From: Larimichthys crocea
Lineage: Eukaryota > Chordata > Actinopteri > Sciaenidae
Direction: 5' to 3'
DNA: 64,000 bases
Assembly (NCBI RefSeq): GCF_000972845.2
Contig: NC_040013.1
Location: 1,664,642 to 1,728,641 of the forward strand
A program made the position numbers and the translations under genes. The notes beneath the pieces are model-generated. The model worked only from the letters and a program-made list of their open reading frames with translations. It did no database searches and was not told where the DNA came from. Of this stretch, positions 46,113-58,620 are shown one piece after another; the first letter of the stretch is position 1, and each line of letters opens with the position of its first letter.

Positions 46113-49100
46113 CTACACGGCGGAGAGGTCGATACGATTGGCCGAGTTGGTGCTTTTGTCCCACGTGTTCATCTTGGTGGGAGTCACACCCTCTTTGTTT
46201 CCATTCATCTAGAAGATAGGAAGGAGAATGTTAGAGACAACAACGGAGGAGGTGATGTTTGAGAAAATCTCCAGCAACACTCACAATGTCAGAGTTGAAT
46301 GGCTTCACATTGATGTTTCGGATGGAGCTGCTGGTAAGAGACCACACCTTGGTTTTGTGTTTGAAAGCAGCTCTGACCTGCAGAAAGACGTAACACGTAA
46401 ATGACAGAGAAGATATACGTCTTATGACTGTGAATAAGCAGGTAAACCATTAAAACGTACCTCAGAGTTGAGAAGACAGTGAAACAAGAAGACAAAGAAC
46501 CCCTAAAATAAGAAAAATGTCAACTTTAGTAGATTGTTTCACAGATGGCTGCGAACGTTTTGGAAAAGACAAAGAGGAGAACTCACTTGTAACGAGTTGA
46601 ATATAGCGAAAACATACAGGAACACCAAAGAGTGTGAATTGATCGCAAGGACGCCAAAGATCCAGGAAATGCCGAGGATAGGCAGGAGCACAGCCACCGC
46701 CTTCACGGTCAGCCTGGAAACCAAGCGAGAGACGACCATGGCTTTTAATAAGAGATCCATATTTAATAATTAAAGGTCCAGTGTGTCAGATTTAGACGGC
46801 TTTGTTTACGTTGAGGGGTTTCAGTTGGTTGCAATCTGCAATTTCACCGCTAGATGGCACTAAATCCTGCACACTAGAGCATCAGTCTGATCCAAGCAAA
46901 CACGGAAAAACTGCAGTTCCTCTAACGTCCACTTGAGGCTGGCTCCAGAAGAAGTGAGTCAGTCTCCATAAGTCCCCATGTTCAAGTGTCTCAGCAGAAA
47001 TAAACATGTTTACAGCCTGATACAAAAAACAAATAAGCTCACTTGACTGCGTTGGCATCTCCATGAACCTTGTAACTCTCTCCGCTGATTCGAGAGATGA
47101 TCCTGGTCACAGATATCAGAATGCCGATGTTCACCTGGAAATCAGAAAGGAGGTGAGACACAGGTGACTTCATTGCAGATTAAATGACGCTGCTGTGTGA
47201 AATGACTATGCTAATTATTAAATTGCAAAGTGCCTCACCACAATGACAAACAGAGCCGGTGCCACGAATGCCCAGATGGCTCCGTTCTTCAGTGACAGCC
47301 AGCAGCTGAGAAAGCAAAGACAAAAAGGGAAAGTCCCTCAGAGCTCCGAACGTCCCCACTGTGATGTAAATGTGGACTGACACATGTAGTCACCGTTAAC
47401 CTAAAAGCTTTCTGCACTAACGCTGAACACATTTGATGGTTCCAATTTCCTCCACAGGTGATGTAATTCTTACGCAACGCCGCTTTCAGTGCAAAAAAAA
47501 TAAAAAATGAATTCCAGCTGTCAGACTCACTTGTCAACTTCACCGTAACTGTCCAGAGCTGATGTCATGGACACCACACATATCACCAGAGGAGAGCCTG
47601 GTGAACAAACAAAAGAGAGAAATCAGTAAAGATGTCACGCTGTGCCCTGTGTGTTGTGTTCAAGTACCAATAAAATACAGAGCCTGCAGATTTATTTCAT
47701 TTAAACATAAATGTCACCATCACATTATAGCTTTAAGATAGTTAGAACGCTGCACACAAACAGCACAAACACCGAAGACAAAGATTATTCTGTGGTCGTC
47801 ACGGTACATCCATCCATCCGTCCGTTTTCTGTGACCGCTTCTCATCATTCAAAATTCAAAACAACTTTATTAATCCCACTGGGGGTGATTCCTTTAGAGA
47901 AGCTTTACGTAGACACAACAGACAGAAACTTATAGAAACAAGGGAGCTAAATGTGGACAAGGTCATGAATAATTAATAAATAAACTACAAAAAGGACGAG
48001 ATAAAAATAATAAAAAACACCAGATTAAAAACATACACCAACAGTGGCAATGACTGTACTGTATACACTGTAAATACTCTTAAATAAAGGCATAGAAACA
48101 AAGTTTTCCTGTAAATAAACAGGTGTCAGTTTTGAGGATGTGTCTTCTCGGGCTGGGTCAAAACAATACCTACATTCTTTTATTGTTACACTCAGATCTA
48201 GAAGGAACCATTTATTATAGATCTGATCTTCCTCGCAGAAGTTTTACATCTAACCACAGTAAGAACAACAAGTGGAAACAAAGTCCTCTTTGTCCAATCG
48301 ATTCTGAGACGGACAGCTTCCAAAAGTCTCAGATCTGGAGTATACAACATGGCCCGTTTCCAAAAATCTAAATAAAAACAAAGAGTGATGAACTCCGTCC
48401 GCTTCACGAAGTCTCAGTCTCTCTGCTTAACCTCGTTCATTGTGAGATGTTGCGCCAGCTGTTTTCTTTCAGCGTTTCACAACTCTTCCAGTCTTTTTGT
48501 TGATACGTGTTGATGGCATCAAATTTAAAATGGGCATATCATTTTCCAGAAACAATCAAATCATAACTTGTCTTTGTGCTATTTTAAATTAAATATGGAA
48601 CCGCGGTGTTTGCACATCATCACATCTTGCTTCTTTTTATGTTTGACACAGTGTGACCATCGCACTGTATGTGGTCACAAACTCAACTTTAATTAAAGTA
48701 CCATAAACAAACGTGGGCGCACACTAAACCCAAGGCTCAAGTTATCAACGCTCATGTTCACTTAGATCAGCTGATGATTTAGAAATCATCTGAAAACAGC
48801 TTAAACGAAAGGTTTGTACCAAAGCCGCAGACATGGAGGTTATGACAGATCTGGGCGGGGGCGAAGAATTAAAAACATAATTCATATTTTAACCTCCACA
48901 GTGACGTCCACAAATATTTCTAAGTTAATTTCAGCTTGCGGTACAGTACAGTTAAACATTGTCCAACATGCACTGTGAAAAATGTCTGTAGATTTTATGG
49001 TGAAAAACTGCCAAACCATGACAGTAGAAGACCGTAAAATATGCCATGACTTATACAGTTAAACAAAATCATACTTCAAATCCTTTATTCATACGACATT

Positions 49101-52100
49101 TCCAAGGAATTTATACAGAATAAATAAATACATTTTATATTAGACACTGTTACTTGTTACAGTAAAACACCGTAATATTTAAATTCATATTTTACGGTCT
49201 TTTACTGTCATGGTTTGGCATCATCGCTTTTCACCGTTAAAATCTACAGACATTTTAAAAAACCTTAAACGTGAAATCAACTGTGCTAACATCCTTTTAC
49301 TGTAATATTAGAAAAGGTTATACCGTAATTGTTACAGTAAAACTCTGGCAACCACAGCTACCGTTTTTTTAACTGTAAAAACAACAGTTTTTATGGAAAC
49401 CTTTATTTATGCAACATTTTCAGGGAATTCATACAAAATAACGTAGTATTTTATATTAGAGTCTGTTAATTATACAGTAAAACACTGTAATATTTAAAGG
49501 TATATCTTTTGCTGTTATAGTTTGGCAGTTTTTCACTGTAAAATCTACAGACATTTTAAAAAAGTAGGAATAAAACTTCAACCTTAAACGTGAAATCAAC
49601 TGTACTGACATCCTTTTACTGTAATAATATATTAGAAAAGGTTATACCGTAATTGTTACAGTAAAACTCTAGCAACCACAGTTTAATTTTTTTAACTCCA
49701 CCCATCGTAGCACCTGACTTTGCATCCCAGCTGTGCTTTTATTTAATCTGCTAATTACTAATTTCCCTAAAATAATACCTTGACCGTCTCTAACACGCTA
49801 AACTACACGGGAACATTCGCTCTTAAGGAGGAAATGAAAAGATAAAGCAGTCAGCAGCTTTTCTATCGCAGCTAATAGCAGCAGCAATTCATTACAAAAG
49901 ACGAGTATTTACTTTTTATGTACAACAGCCATACTTCTAACTGTCAGACAAAGGCTCACACACACATAATTTGCACTTGGCCACACAAAATGAAAAATTA
50001 CTCTGGCCAGAAGAAAGGAAGTAATAAAAGAGGGATCGTTTTCCCACTAATGGGTTCAGCATGTGAAGGAGAGACTGTGCATTCCTCAGCAGCCAAAGAC
50101 AGTATATGTATGTCCCGGATCCTTTTTATCTGTCCGTCAAACTCCGGTTCACTGAGATCAGGGGAGCCAATTGTTATGCTGGAATGTAACTCAAAGCAGA
50201 TTCGTTTAACAGGGTCAAACTTATGTACAAAATCTGACCAGTAAGGTCACGTATGAAGTCAGAAATATCAGCAATATTTGAACACTGGGACACTGGGTGA
50301 AGTTAAGGTCAGTACAATGATATCTTTGTGATATTGCAATCATCTGCGTGTAGTAGTAGTAGTAGTTAAAGACCTACCCCATCCAATGCCGTAGTAGTAG
50401 AAGTGTTTGCTGCCCTCAGAGCCGAACACCTTCACCACCATACTGTAGAGGTGGAGGCCCTCCACCAGCATCCAGGCGAAGGCGCTCAGGAAGAAGAAGT
50501 GAAGCAGCACGGCCATGACTTTACAAGGCAGCTGGGAGAGGGGACGAAATCAGACTTTTACCACTGAACATTCTTGTTTTTATTATTATGGAAGCACTTC
50601 AGTCGCCTTCTTTTCCTCGTGCATCAGTGCTTTGTGATTTTTCACCATCACCATCACAACCTTTACTCATTTTATCACAGTCTTTCTCTCACCGTGCCCG
50701 GGTCGAAGCGAGCGCTGATGAGCAGCAAGATCTCAGCCACCAGGATGGCGAAGGACAGGTTGGCGTGGATGTGGTAGCGTTGGTTACGGATGGTACTCAC
50801 TGAGCTGCAGAGGACACACGAATACAGAGTTTTATAAGATTCGTTCATGTACTGTAAATATTAAAATGTTGTTGATGTGATGAACTGATACTCACGACAG
50901 AACAGCAAAAGTCACCAGAGTGATGGCGAGGCAGAAGATGGAAATGGAGCAGCCAACGTAGCCAATGGTTGATAGTGCCACCCTGTGGCCGACAGTGAGC
51001 TGTGCACGGAGACAAAACGCCAACAATGTAAAATAATCTTTTGATTCCAACATCATTTACACAACAGATCTCCAAGAACATTTTATTCCCGACTACAGCA
51101 AGACCCAAGACCCCCTCTGACACCGACCTGACCTTTATTAACCTTTAATATCATCTGTTGGATCACCACGTCTTGAAAAATATCATGCACATCTGAAATA
51201 TGCTGCGTACTGTGAAGTTCTGCACACTATCTGGTGAATAATTTGCATATTCCAGCTCTTTCCAATAAATCATCTTCTAATACTCGTACGTATACGACGT
51301 ACGTGCACCGAAGCACCAGGACAAAACAATCAACCTGATTCTGATTAAACTGTTTTACTAAAGCTCGGAGAGTTCATCATCGTAATGAGCAGGAATCCTC
51401 GGAGTTTCCTGGCTAACGATGCTGCTGAATGTGGCACAATGACAAAAAGACAAAATAATAATGTTTTCACGTGGAGTCACTGTGAAAGTACAGAGCAAAT
51501 TTGTGCATTAAGCTTCATATAAAGTGAAACACTCTTTGTTACTTTCATCTGAATCCTTAACAGATTCCCTCTCAGTGTGTAAAGGAAGTCTGGAGTGACG
51601 TTATTCTCCTTCAAAAAAGATCTCATCTCCGTCGTGAGGTTGGAAGTCACACACCACGAGGCTAATCTTCAAAGGTTTAAGTTAATTGAACAATCGAACA
51701 CGTCTGCTGTGTCAAGAGAACATAAACAGCAAAATTCATTCCTATAAGTGCATTTTAGTTTCTCACACTCTTCACACGGCGTCTTACCTCACCTCAAAAA
51801 GTATTAAACTCTCTAAGTGCCGCCGTTATGACAGAAGTTAAAAGTCACATTTGCGCCAAATGTGCTGCGAGAGCATTTTCCTAAAGTGTATGAACATGAC
51901 TATAAGTGCCACTCGAGTGAGGTTGTGTACCACCGCTGGTGCACGTACCGCAGTCTGAGAACCAGTGTTAGTGATCTAAACTGCAGCTGTCCCATCATAC
52001 TTTTTAATGCACTGTTAAATGCACATGACATGCCTCACTCTTCAGCATGATGGTGGTCTGTTTAAGCTGCAGCTCTTCCCATCTTGCCCCGCCTCAGCAT

Positions 52101-54558
52101 CCACCTGCAGGCTCAGGTCGGAGGCTCGGAGAACGCCAAACTTTAACAATGTTCTCCTGCTGCAATAAACATCTCGAACTAAAAAGTCTGATTGAAAATG
52201 TTTCATTATAAACTCATCGTGTAAAAGTCCTCTTACTCCTAAAACTCTCTGGGAAACGAGGTCTAATCAATATGACGCCCAACCCCTCGTTCTCCCCTAC
52301 ACGCCCGTGGCGTACGGCCTACAGTAGTGCATCTATGTTGTTTTGTACTTCTGGGTCTATTTTGAGCGCTTGGGTTTGATTCTCCATTAACAGTCTTCAC
52401 ATGTGCCTTGTCATTACGAGGGCAGAGGAGTCTCGGCCTTCCAGAAAAGGGATACGTGGGATGTTCCCTCGCAGCTGAGGGGACGAGGCAGCCCACTAAT
52501 TAGAGAGTGGAGCGGGGAAAGTATAGCATCAAATAGACTTCTGCTCCTTAAATACAACACTGGCCCACTTAGCTCCTCTTTTCTATTTAAAGAAGCGATC
52601 GTGGACGCTGACCGTACTCCTACGGCACATATTCTTGGATGACAAAGAGTTAGACAGCGTACACGACGTGAAGATGATGTAGAATGCTGTGCAGGACGGT
52701 GTGCACAAAGAGAAGGGGATGGTTGTAGAGACCCGACCACACTTAATCATGGTTGTCCAAACTCCCCCCGGATAAAAAACCACCAGTTTAACCGACATTG
52801 TGACTCGAAGGTCCGCTTATTGACCTACAGGGTGGAACGATAAACTGTCAAACGGCTGCAGTGGGGGCTCCTGGTTGGTGGCTAACTGTGCGGTGAACCA
52901 CCGCTTCCTGTCCAATTATGTTCCTACAAATCTGCTTATTTTGTCACACAGAGGGCGGGACGCACTTTTCTCCTTTAAAAAAAGGAGTGGAAGGTTTAGT
53001 GTTTCACAAAACGCTGCTGTGGCAGATTTAAACGATAAGCAGCAGAAAATCTTTTCCACAGCTTCACATAGCAGGAAGAGTACAGGAGTTAATAATAACA
53101 TCAACAACATGCGTGCAAAATATTGAACCAGGACAATGGAACTGGACCCAAAGATGGCACCATTTCACTGAGCAGCGGTGCTGTAGTACTCAGGTCCAAT
53201 CTTGACTTCGGTTTCGCCAAAAAAAAACTAGCTGGTCTGGAACATTTCATTCAACATCACATTTTCTGAATTTATTTTTATTTCAGCTTTTCACACAGTA
53301 GAAAAATAGTTTTTTTCTGTCTTGAGTTGGCTGTGACGACACCCACCTGTCAGTCAAAGCGCCCACGCTCTTAACCCTGCATAACTTTAAGCCTTAATAT
53401 AATGTGAACAGGTGAGTTGTATATAAATTCACCCTCAGTACAGTTGTCATGAACGGGGAAATTAGCTACAGAGACCAAAACTGTTTTTTGTACCAGGCTG
53501 TAAACATGTTTATTTCTGCTGTGAAGTTGGACATTTGGACATGGGGACTTATGGAGACTGACTCACTTCTGGAGCCAGACTCAAGTGGACGTTAGAGGAA
53601 CTGCAGCTTTTGGCACTTTGGGTTGCTCTCTTGTTAGTGTTTGATCTCACTGATTGTGATATCCTTCCACACAAAAACTACAGCTTACGTGTCACATCCT
53701 GCAGATACGGAGCATTAATTTGAAGCATTGTTTCCTGCAACTCTGCAAAAATGAAGTCCGACATCCGCTCGCTTTAATCTCGACTAGCTGCTAACTTTGT
53801 CTGTGAGCCATTTTGGTGCTGGAGGCAGCTTCCTGTTGCGATCCATTGTTAATACAAAAACAATAAATGAGAGCGGCTTTAAAGAGTAGCCAAAATGTCA
53901 TACCTTTAAGGGCACCACTTGCATGAGTATGGCAAAGTTGGTGAGGTGGTTGCACAAACACACAGAGTACGTCATGTTTCCATCCGAGCGCACGCAACCT
54001 TCGTTGGACCATACTCCCTCATTTGAACTGAAAAAGACGACAATTGGGTATTATTTCCAGAGAAACTGCGCTCAGGAGATATATTAGAGAGGAATAAACG
54101 AGGTTTTTACAGGAGCGCTGTTGGCAGGAATCACTCAACATGATCCACAGTGGGAGGCAAGCAGAGAAATGTCTTTGCTCAATGTACCAGGGCAATCTGA
54201 CAGGGCAATCCACTAATTCACATTTTTTCTTGAGCTTCAGAGCAAAAAGGGAGTAAAGAGAGGAAGCCTTTGAATCCAACGAAAACACACTCCCTTTGAA
54301 AATGATTTATGCTCTTTCTAAATTATGTTCTGGCTCCGTCTATCAGAGGGACGCTGCTCAAGATACACTGAGGTGAAGTTTTTGATTTGGGAAAAAGGGC
54401 AAACACACCTTTTTTTTTTTTTTGCAAAAAATATGCAAAGAATCAACAATCAAGACTTCACATCTGACACGCAAACACACCCACCTGTAGTCCAAGAAGG
54501 CGCAGTAGAGGAAGACTTTATTGCTCTGATTCAGGACTTGTTCTTGCTGTTCTTTAGT
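46113..54558 (-). CDS. adgrd1: adhesion G protein-coupled receptor D1 / GPR133 (5' exons outside or not found)
   Basis: ADGRD1 is a plasma-membrane adhesion GPCR that couples to Gs and is activated by a tethered agonist. Twelve exons join in frame to 383 residues plus TAG: 54485-54558, 53904-54027, 50896-50999, 50693-50804, 50378-50531, 47531-47597, 47239-47305, 47043-47134, 46587-46713, 46461-46502, 46285-46377, 46113-46208. They encode the end of the GAIN domain, the GPS, TM1-TM7 and the whole C-tail ending [16 protein letters not shown], close to the human tail. [20 protein letters not shown] in TM6 is diagnostic of ADGRD1 over other adhesion GPCRs. The pentraxin-like N-terminal exons were not found up to 64000. 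Confidence 0.94.
46285..50999 (-). CDS. adgrd1: adgrd1 seven-transmembrane exons
   Basis: Nine exons cover TM1 ([20 protein letters not shown]), TM2 ([20 protein letters not shown]), TM3 ([20 protein letters not shown]), TM4 ([15 protein letters not shown]), TM5 ([20 protein letters not shown]), TM6 ([20 protein letters not shown]) and TM7 ([20 protein letters not shown]), then [20 protein letters not shown]. Class B2 landmarks such as the EGLHLY motif in TM3 and a Cys pair at the TM3 start and before TM5 are present. Introns of 2.8 kb (47598-50377) and others separate them. Confidence 0.93.
46767..47035. mobile_element. MITE plus element B composite in adgrd1 intron
   Basis: It starts ATTAAAGGTCCAGTGTGTCA right after TTAA, runs through CGCTAGATGGCACTAAATCC, then switches to reverse element B (GAGTCAGTCTCCATAAGTCC). 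It ends a few bases before the donor flank of exon 47043-47134. Confidence 0.65.
47812..48110. mobile_element. LINE/SINE-tail-like fragments in adgrd1 intron
   Basis: CATCCATCCATCCGTCCGTT with TTCTGTGACCGCTTCTCATC is the reverse complement of a LINE L2/CR1-type tail. It is followed by ACAACTTTATTAATCCCACT, a phrase common at the ends of teleost retroposons. The exact family is uncertain. Confidence 0.45.
48976..49700. mobile_element. palindromic MITE-like repeats (tandem pair)
   Basis: Arms of about 65 bp at 48977-49039 and 49190-49257 are inverted copies (AAAATGTCTGTAGATTTTAT opposite ATAAAATCTACAGACATTTT with small changes), giving a long imperfect hairpin. A block including CTTAAACGTGAAATCAACTG is repeated at 49264 and 49590, so part of the structure is duplicated with a period of about 325 bp. 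Confidence 0.75.
51000..53903. other. adgrd1 intron, mostly unexplained
   Basis: This 2.9-kb intron separates the GPS exon from the TM1 exon. Apart from element B at 53335-53620 I recognise nothing. The stretch 51840-52960 is less AT-rich and has short ORFs on both strands with no recognisable protein. Confidence 0.6.
53335..53620. mobile_element. dispersed element B, copy 2
   Basis: It is almost identical to 28840-29115, in the same orientation, from CACCTGTCAGTCAAAGCGCC to TGGACGTTAGAGGAACTGCA. It lies in an adgrd1 intron. Confidence 0.75.
53904..54558 (-). CDS. adgrd1: adgrd1 GAIN/GPS exons
   Basis: Exon 54485-54558 gives [20 protein letters not shown], the late GAIN beta strands. Exon 53904-54027 gives the [26 protein letters not shown], then [12 protein letters not shown]. 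The autoproteolysis site HL|T is intact, and the residues after it (TNFAILMQV) form the tethered agonist. The paired Trp and Cys residues of the GPS are present. Confidence 0.94.
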
Positions 54559-56439
54559 CTGAAAGAGAAAAAAAAAAAAAAACTCTTTAATTGTGAGAGA
54601 AAAGTATGTCAAACAGAAAAAAACTAAAACTTTTGGATCGCAACGGCTCAATAAATTACAACCTCTGTCAGCAGCAGCAGTGAAGTTTTCGGAAAATGTG
54701 CTTTGATCAAGAAGAAGACGACGTTTTTTTTTTCTTTCCCCCCGTCTTCGTGCTCTTTGGCTTTTCTTTTTCGGTGCATATGCTCAACAGAAGCATCACA
54801 TCTTCATATATTCGATAAAGCTACAAACACTGGAGTGTTTTGCTTTTGATGCATCGTAAAAAAAATGCCTCATCTGTGCTTTAAGTCTATGAAATAAGAC
54901 TTGAAGCAAAGAGGTGTGAGATCATGCAAAGGTGATTATTACGCTGAGCGAAAATCCCTACTGTCTTCAAGAATCTTATTTGATTATAACTCACTTTTTC
55001 CGTGTCATTCCTTAATATGAGATTTGGAGTCCCCAGAGACAGTGAGCTAATGGCTACGCTGCAAGAATGCAGTAATTGGGGCTTGGCCGTGGTTTCAGGT
55101 CAAACCACTACCCTCCTCAATCTGTCATCTGAAGAAAACAACACTTTTGGCTGGTTGGGTGTGCACCGAGAGAGACTGCACACCTCAGCCTCGACTCTCA
55201 GACTGAATAAGTGTATGATTAGATGGACTGCGTCTGCACTATTTCCTTCTGGAAAAAGTGAGAGCGTGAGTGAAACTGACAGTCAGGCTGTCTGTTTCCT
55301 GGCCCATAGGCTCAGTGATTCATATTACAAAGCATAGCACAATACGTTGACTTCATTGTGTAACTGAATCGTTTGCTCTCATTCTGTCTGTTTCGCACAT
55401 GCAGCTCTTTAGTCATCATGTATTGTGACCTTGGAGATGAAGGCAGAACGGACAGACGTCCATGTGGCCCATTAGAGCAGGCAGGCAGCGGCGATGGACA
55501 ACAATGGATCCAAGAACCAAGAGAGCGCCGTAAAATGTACCCCGTCATCACAAACCGGCCCGGCCAGCTTTGAGAAGCTGCAAGCAACCCCGTGGGTGAA
55601 TTTACTGCTCCCCCTGCGGGCTTTAATAACTCACATTTCTTGTTGGGTGTAAATGAAAGCAGATGGAAGAGACGCAAACTGTAAGTCTTGTTTGTGCTGA
55701 ATCTTTATTGTTTCTGTGCAATGAAGGAAGACTAATTATCCACGTTAATGTAAATGCAGAACCGATCCATCATTATCAAACCATGATTTGAAGACACAGG
55801 CTAAAATATACACTGACTAACAGACCATCACACATACGAGTGTGAGTGCTGTTTGGCCATGCTTCCTCTCTAGCAACTGACTGTTTGTGGCACATCCAGC
55901 GTGTGTTTTCCAGTCGATATCTGAGCAGAGGTGCAGGAACCTGAAAGTCACTGGTGAGTGTTAAAATGTACTCGGAGATCTGGCCGAGTTCTGCGTGCAC
56001 GCCGTTGTTCCCTTCTCGGTGCCCTGGGGCCTCAACCAGCGGCCAGATCTTTATTAACAACAGAAGGCCAGCGAAACACCGCCTTGGAAATCACTTCGGG
56101 CCTCGAAAGGAGAACGGACTTCGAGGAAGGAGAGGGTGAAAGACAGTGACAGGAGAGTGATGCAGAGTTACAGGATGATAAAGGAGGATGGGCAGAAGCT
56201 GATAAATCAGAGATAGTCGAGGTGTTTCTGGTGCTTCTATGTTTGGACGTCCCACTTGGAGCAGCTTGGTGTCAAACACAGCTCCACCTACGGCGCTGAC
56301 TTTAACGGCAACTCCCCCTCCTGTGGTCAGAAATCTTTAAACTCAAGATTCAGCAGCAACTCTCAGTAACTATGTTCAGCTGTACTCGAGTATTTGTTCT
56401 GATTACATTACTTATGATCAAAAACGACTAAAAGTCAGT

Positions 56440-56830
56440 CCCAGCTTTACTCTTCGTGCTCGCTCACTCTCTCCTTTTCTCTTCTCAGCTTCCTCCGTCA
56501 ACGTCCTCTTCGCTCGCTTCTCCTCTGCCATTGCTAAGCCCAGTTACATTGCCCACTTGCACAGCTCCTGTTCTAGCACGACACCTACTCTGCTCTCCAT
56601 CAGCATTCCTATAAACCTCCTCCTCCTCTTCAACTTCCCAGTGGTCCAAAAAGCCTGTGGTACAAACACTAACACTCCCCCCGGTTTTCTGAGCTCACAG
56701 TCCAGGCAGCCCGGCTAACAAACTGAGCTAACAGCAGCTACAGCTGTCAGCAGTTTACTTCACTGTCCATCATAAACTCTGTAAATCACAGAGAGTTGAG
56801 GCGGAGCAGCCGGAGGACATCAGACGCATC
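56440..56830 (-). mobile_element. repeat family C, reverse copy
   Basis: The reverse complement shares CTCTGTGATTTACAGAGTTT, TGGTACAAACACTAACACTC (plus strand) and the AGCTCCTGTTCTAGCACGAC block with the other copies. Its coding remnant is disrupted. Confidence 0.75.
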
Positions 56831-57694
56831 ATTTTCCTCTTTGAATTGTGGCAAAATCAACATAGAAATCAGTGTAAAATGGAAATAAAAGTACTTCCAA
56901 GTCGATACTCGAGTACATGCACTTCCTTTGTGTACTTCCCACCGCTGGCAGCTGTCATACATGGAGCGAGTCCTGGGTGCTATTAAAAAAGCATTTCAGT
57001 TGAAACAGCTGCAGCGGGATAAAAGCGCTACAAACCATGATGCAACTCTTTTTTTTTGGAGGGAACAAACTTGTTAGCTGCCATGTCATCAACATACCTG
57101 TAATATGATATTTTACACAATAGATATTTAATGGTTTGTTATCATGCAAACCACCTGCAATCATCAGTGGTCATCGGGAACAAAGGAGCTTCAACCAGCT
57201 GCCCTCTAACCCCAAAGCACGCTCCATCCATTTTCTGTTTATTGAATGAGCTTGTTTGGTGAGACGATAAGAGCTGAAGGTCGTAGATGACAGACAGATC
57301 CCAGCAATCTGTCTTAAACCCAAAAGCTTCTCCGTCCTCCGTGGTGTCTCTCAGACCCCTCCATGACTGGCACAGCTGGAAAGCTGCTGTGGTCGAGCGA
57401 GCTCTAAGCAAACGTCGACAGCACACATCCAAAAGACATCAAGGCGACTCGGAGCCAACTTAAATCTTTTTGACAAGCGAGCAACGGGCTAATGAGGAAA
57501 AGATGGAGAAAGCTACATGCCATCACATTTCAACAGTCAATTCCACACAGACAGACGAGTGTCAGTAGTAATACAACTCAAAGACTTGAAGTATAAACAT
57601 ACACACTCGTACACACACGTACTTTGGGCTGAAATCATTTCAAGTAAAACTGTGTTCCAGCTTTTTACTTTCACGGAAAATCACGGGATTTAAG

Positions 57695-58620
57695 GGCAAC
57701 GTCGAGGAACTTTAACAGATGTTAAATCCTGTTGATGCTACACTGATTTGTAATCAGGTGAATGATGGACGGTGAAGTAAACTGCTGCCAACTGTAGCTG
57801 CTGTTAGCTCAGTTTGTTAGACCGTGAGCTCAGAGCAGCGGTGGAGTGATATTTGTACTACAGGCGTTTTGGACCAGTTTACAGGCAATGCTAACGGGGA
57901 GCGGAGCCAGTGTCGTGCCAGAACAGGAGCTGGGCAAGCATTAGCAATGTAACCGCCTCTATGGACATAATGGCAGAGGAGTAGAGAGTGAAGAGGACGC
58001 TGACGAAGGAAGCTAAGAAGAGAAAAGGAGAGAGTGAGCGAGCAAGAAGCCGCCGGGCTGGAGTCTCTCTGTGATTTACAGAGTTTCGTGGTGGACAGTG
58101 AAGTAAACTGCTGCCAACTGTAGCTGCTGTTGGCTCAGTTCGTTAGCCGGGCTGCCTGGACTGTGAGCTCAGAGCACCGAGAGAGTGTTAGTGTTTGTAC
58201 CACAGGAGGTTTGAACCACCGGGAAGAAGAAAAAAAGGTTTACAAGCACGGGGCTCAGCAGCCTCTATGGACGTAATGGCAGAGGAGAAGAGAGTGAAGA
58301 GGACGCTGACGGAGGAAGCTAAGAAGAGAAAAGGAGAGAGTGAGCGAGCAAGAAGCCGCCGGACAAGAGTAAATGTGGGACTGACTTTTAGTGGTTGGTG
58401 AGAGCTTGGTGAAATAAAAGGCTGAAAGACAGACGCCGAGCTGGGCTGACTGCTGCTGGACTAGGCAGTGATATCAGCTGCTGCTGGTTCTGGTTCTGGT
58501 TCTGGGCTGACTGCTGCTGGACTAGTCAGTGATACCAGCTGCTGCTGGTTCTGGTTCTGGTTCTGGTTCTGGGCTGACTGCTGTTGGACTAGTCAGTGAT
58601 ATCAGCTGCTGCTGTGTGTT
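57695..58620 (+). mobile_element. repeat family C, partly duplicated copy with coding remnant
   Basis: Two consecutive copies (57695-58050 and 58055-58440) share CTGCCAACTGTAGCTGCTGT, GTCGTGCCAGAACAGGAGCT and a coding remnant. In the second the remnant reads MDVMAEEKRVKRTLTEEAKK from 58267, with a basic RKGESERARSRRTRVNVGL region, and stops at 58401. I recall this peptide from many teleost repeat-derived predictions but cannot name the element. A tail of three units of about 65 bp (GACTGCTGCTGGACTAGTCA...) follows at 58440-58615. Confidence 0.7.

Noticed and set aside
49918..50244. Plus-strand ORF of 108 codons in an adgrd1 intron
   Set aside because: No recognisable domain, ordinary composition for random sequence, and no splice or start context.
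52263..52798. Clustered ORFs on both strands in an adgrd1 intron
   Set aside because: None resembles a known protein or adgrd1 exon, and phases do not fit the flanking exons; left as unexplained intron.
57142..57432. Minus-strand ORF of 96 codons that might be an upstream adgrd1 exon
   Set aside because: It has no resemblance to the pentraxin or GAIN domain and reads through non-coding sequence without usable splice sites.
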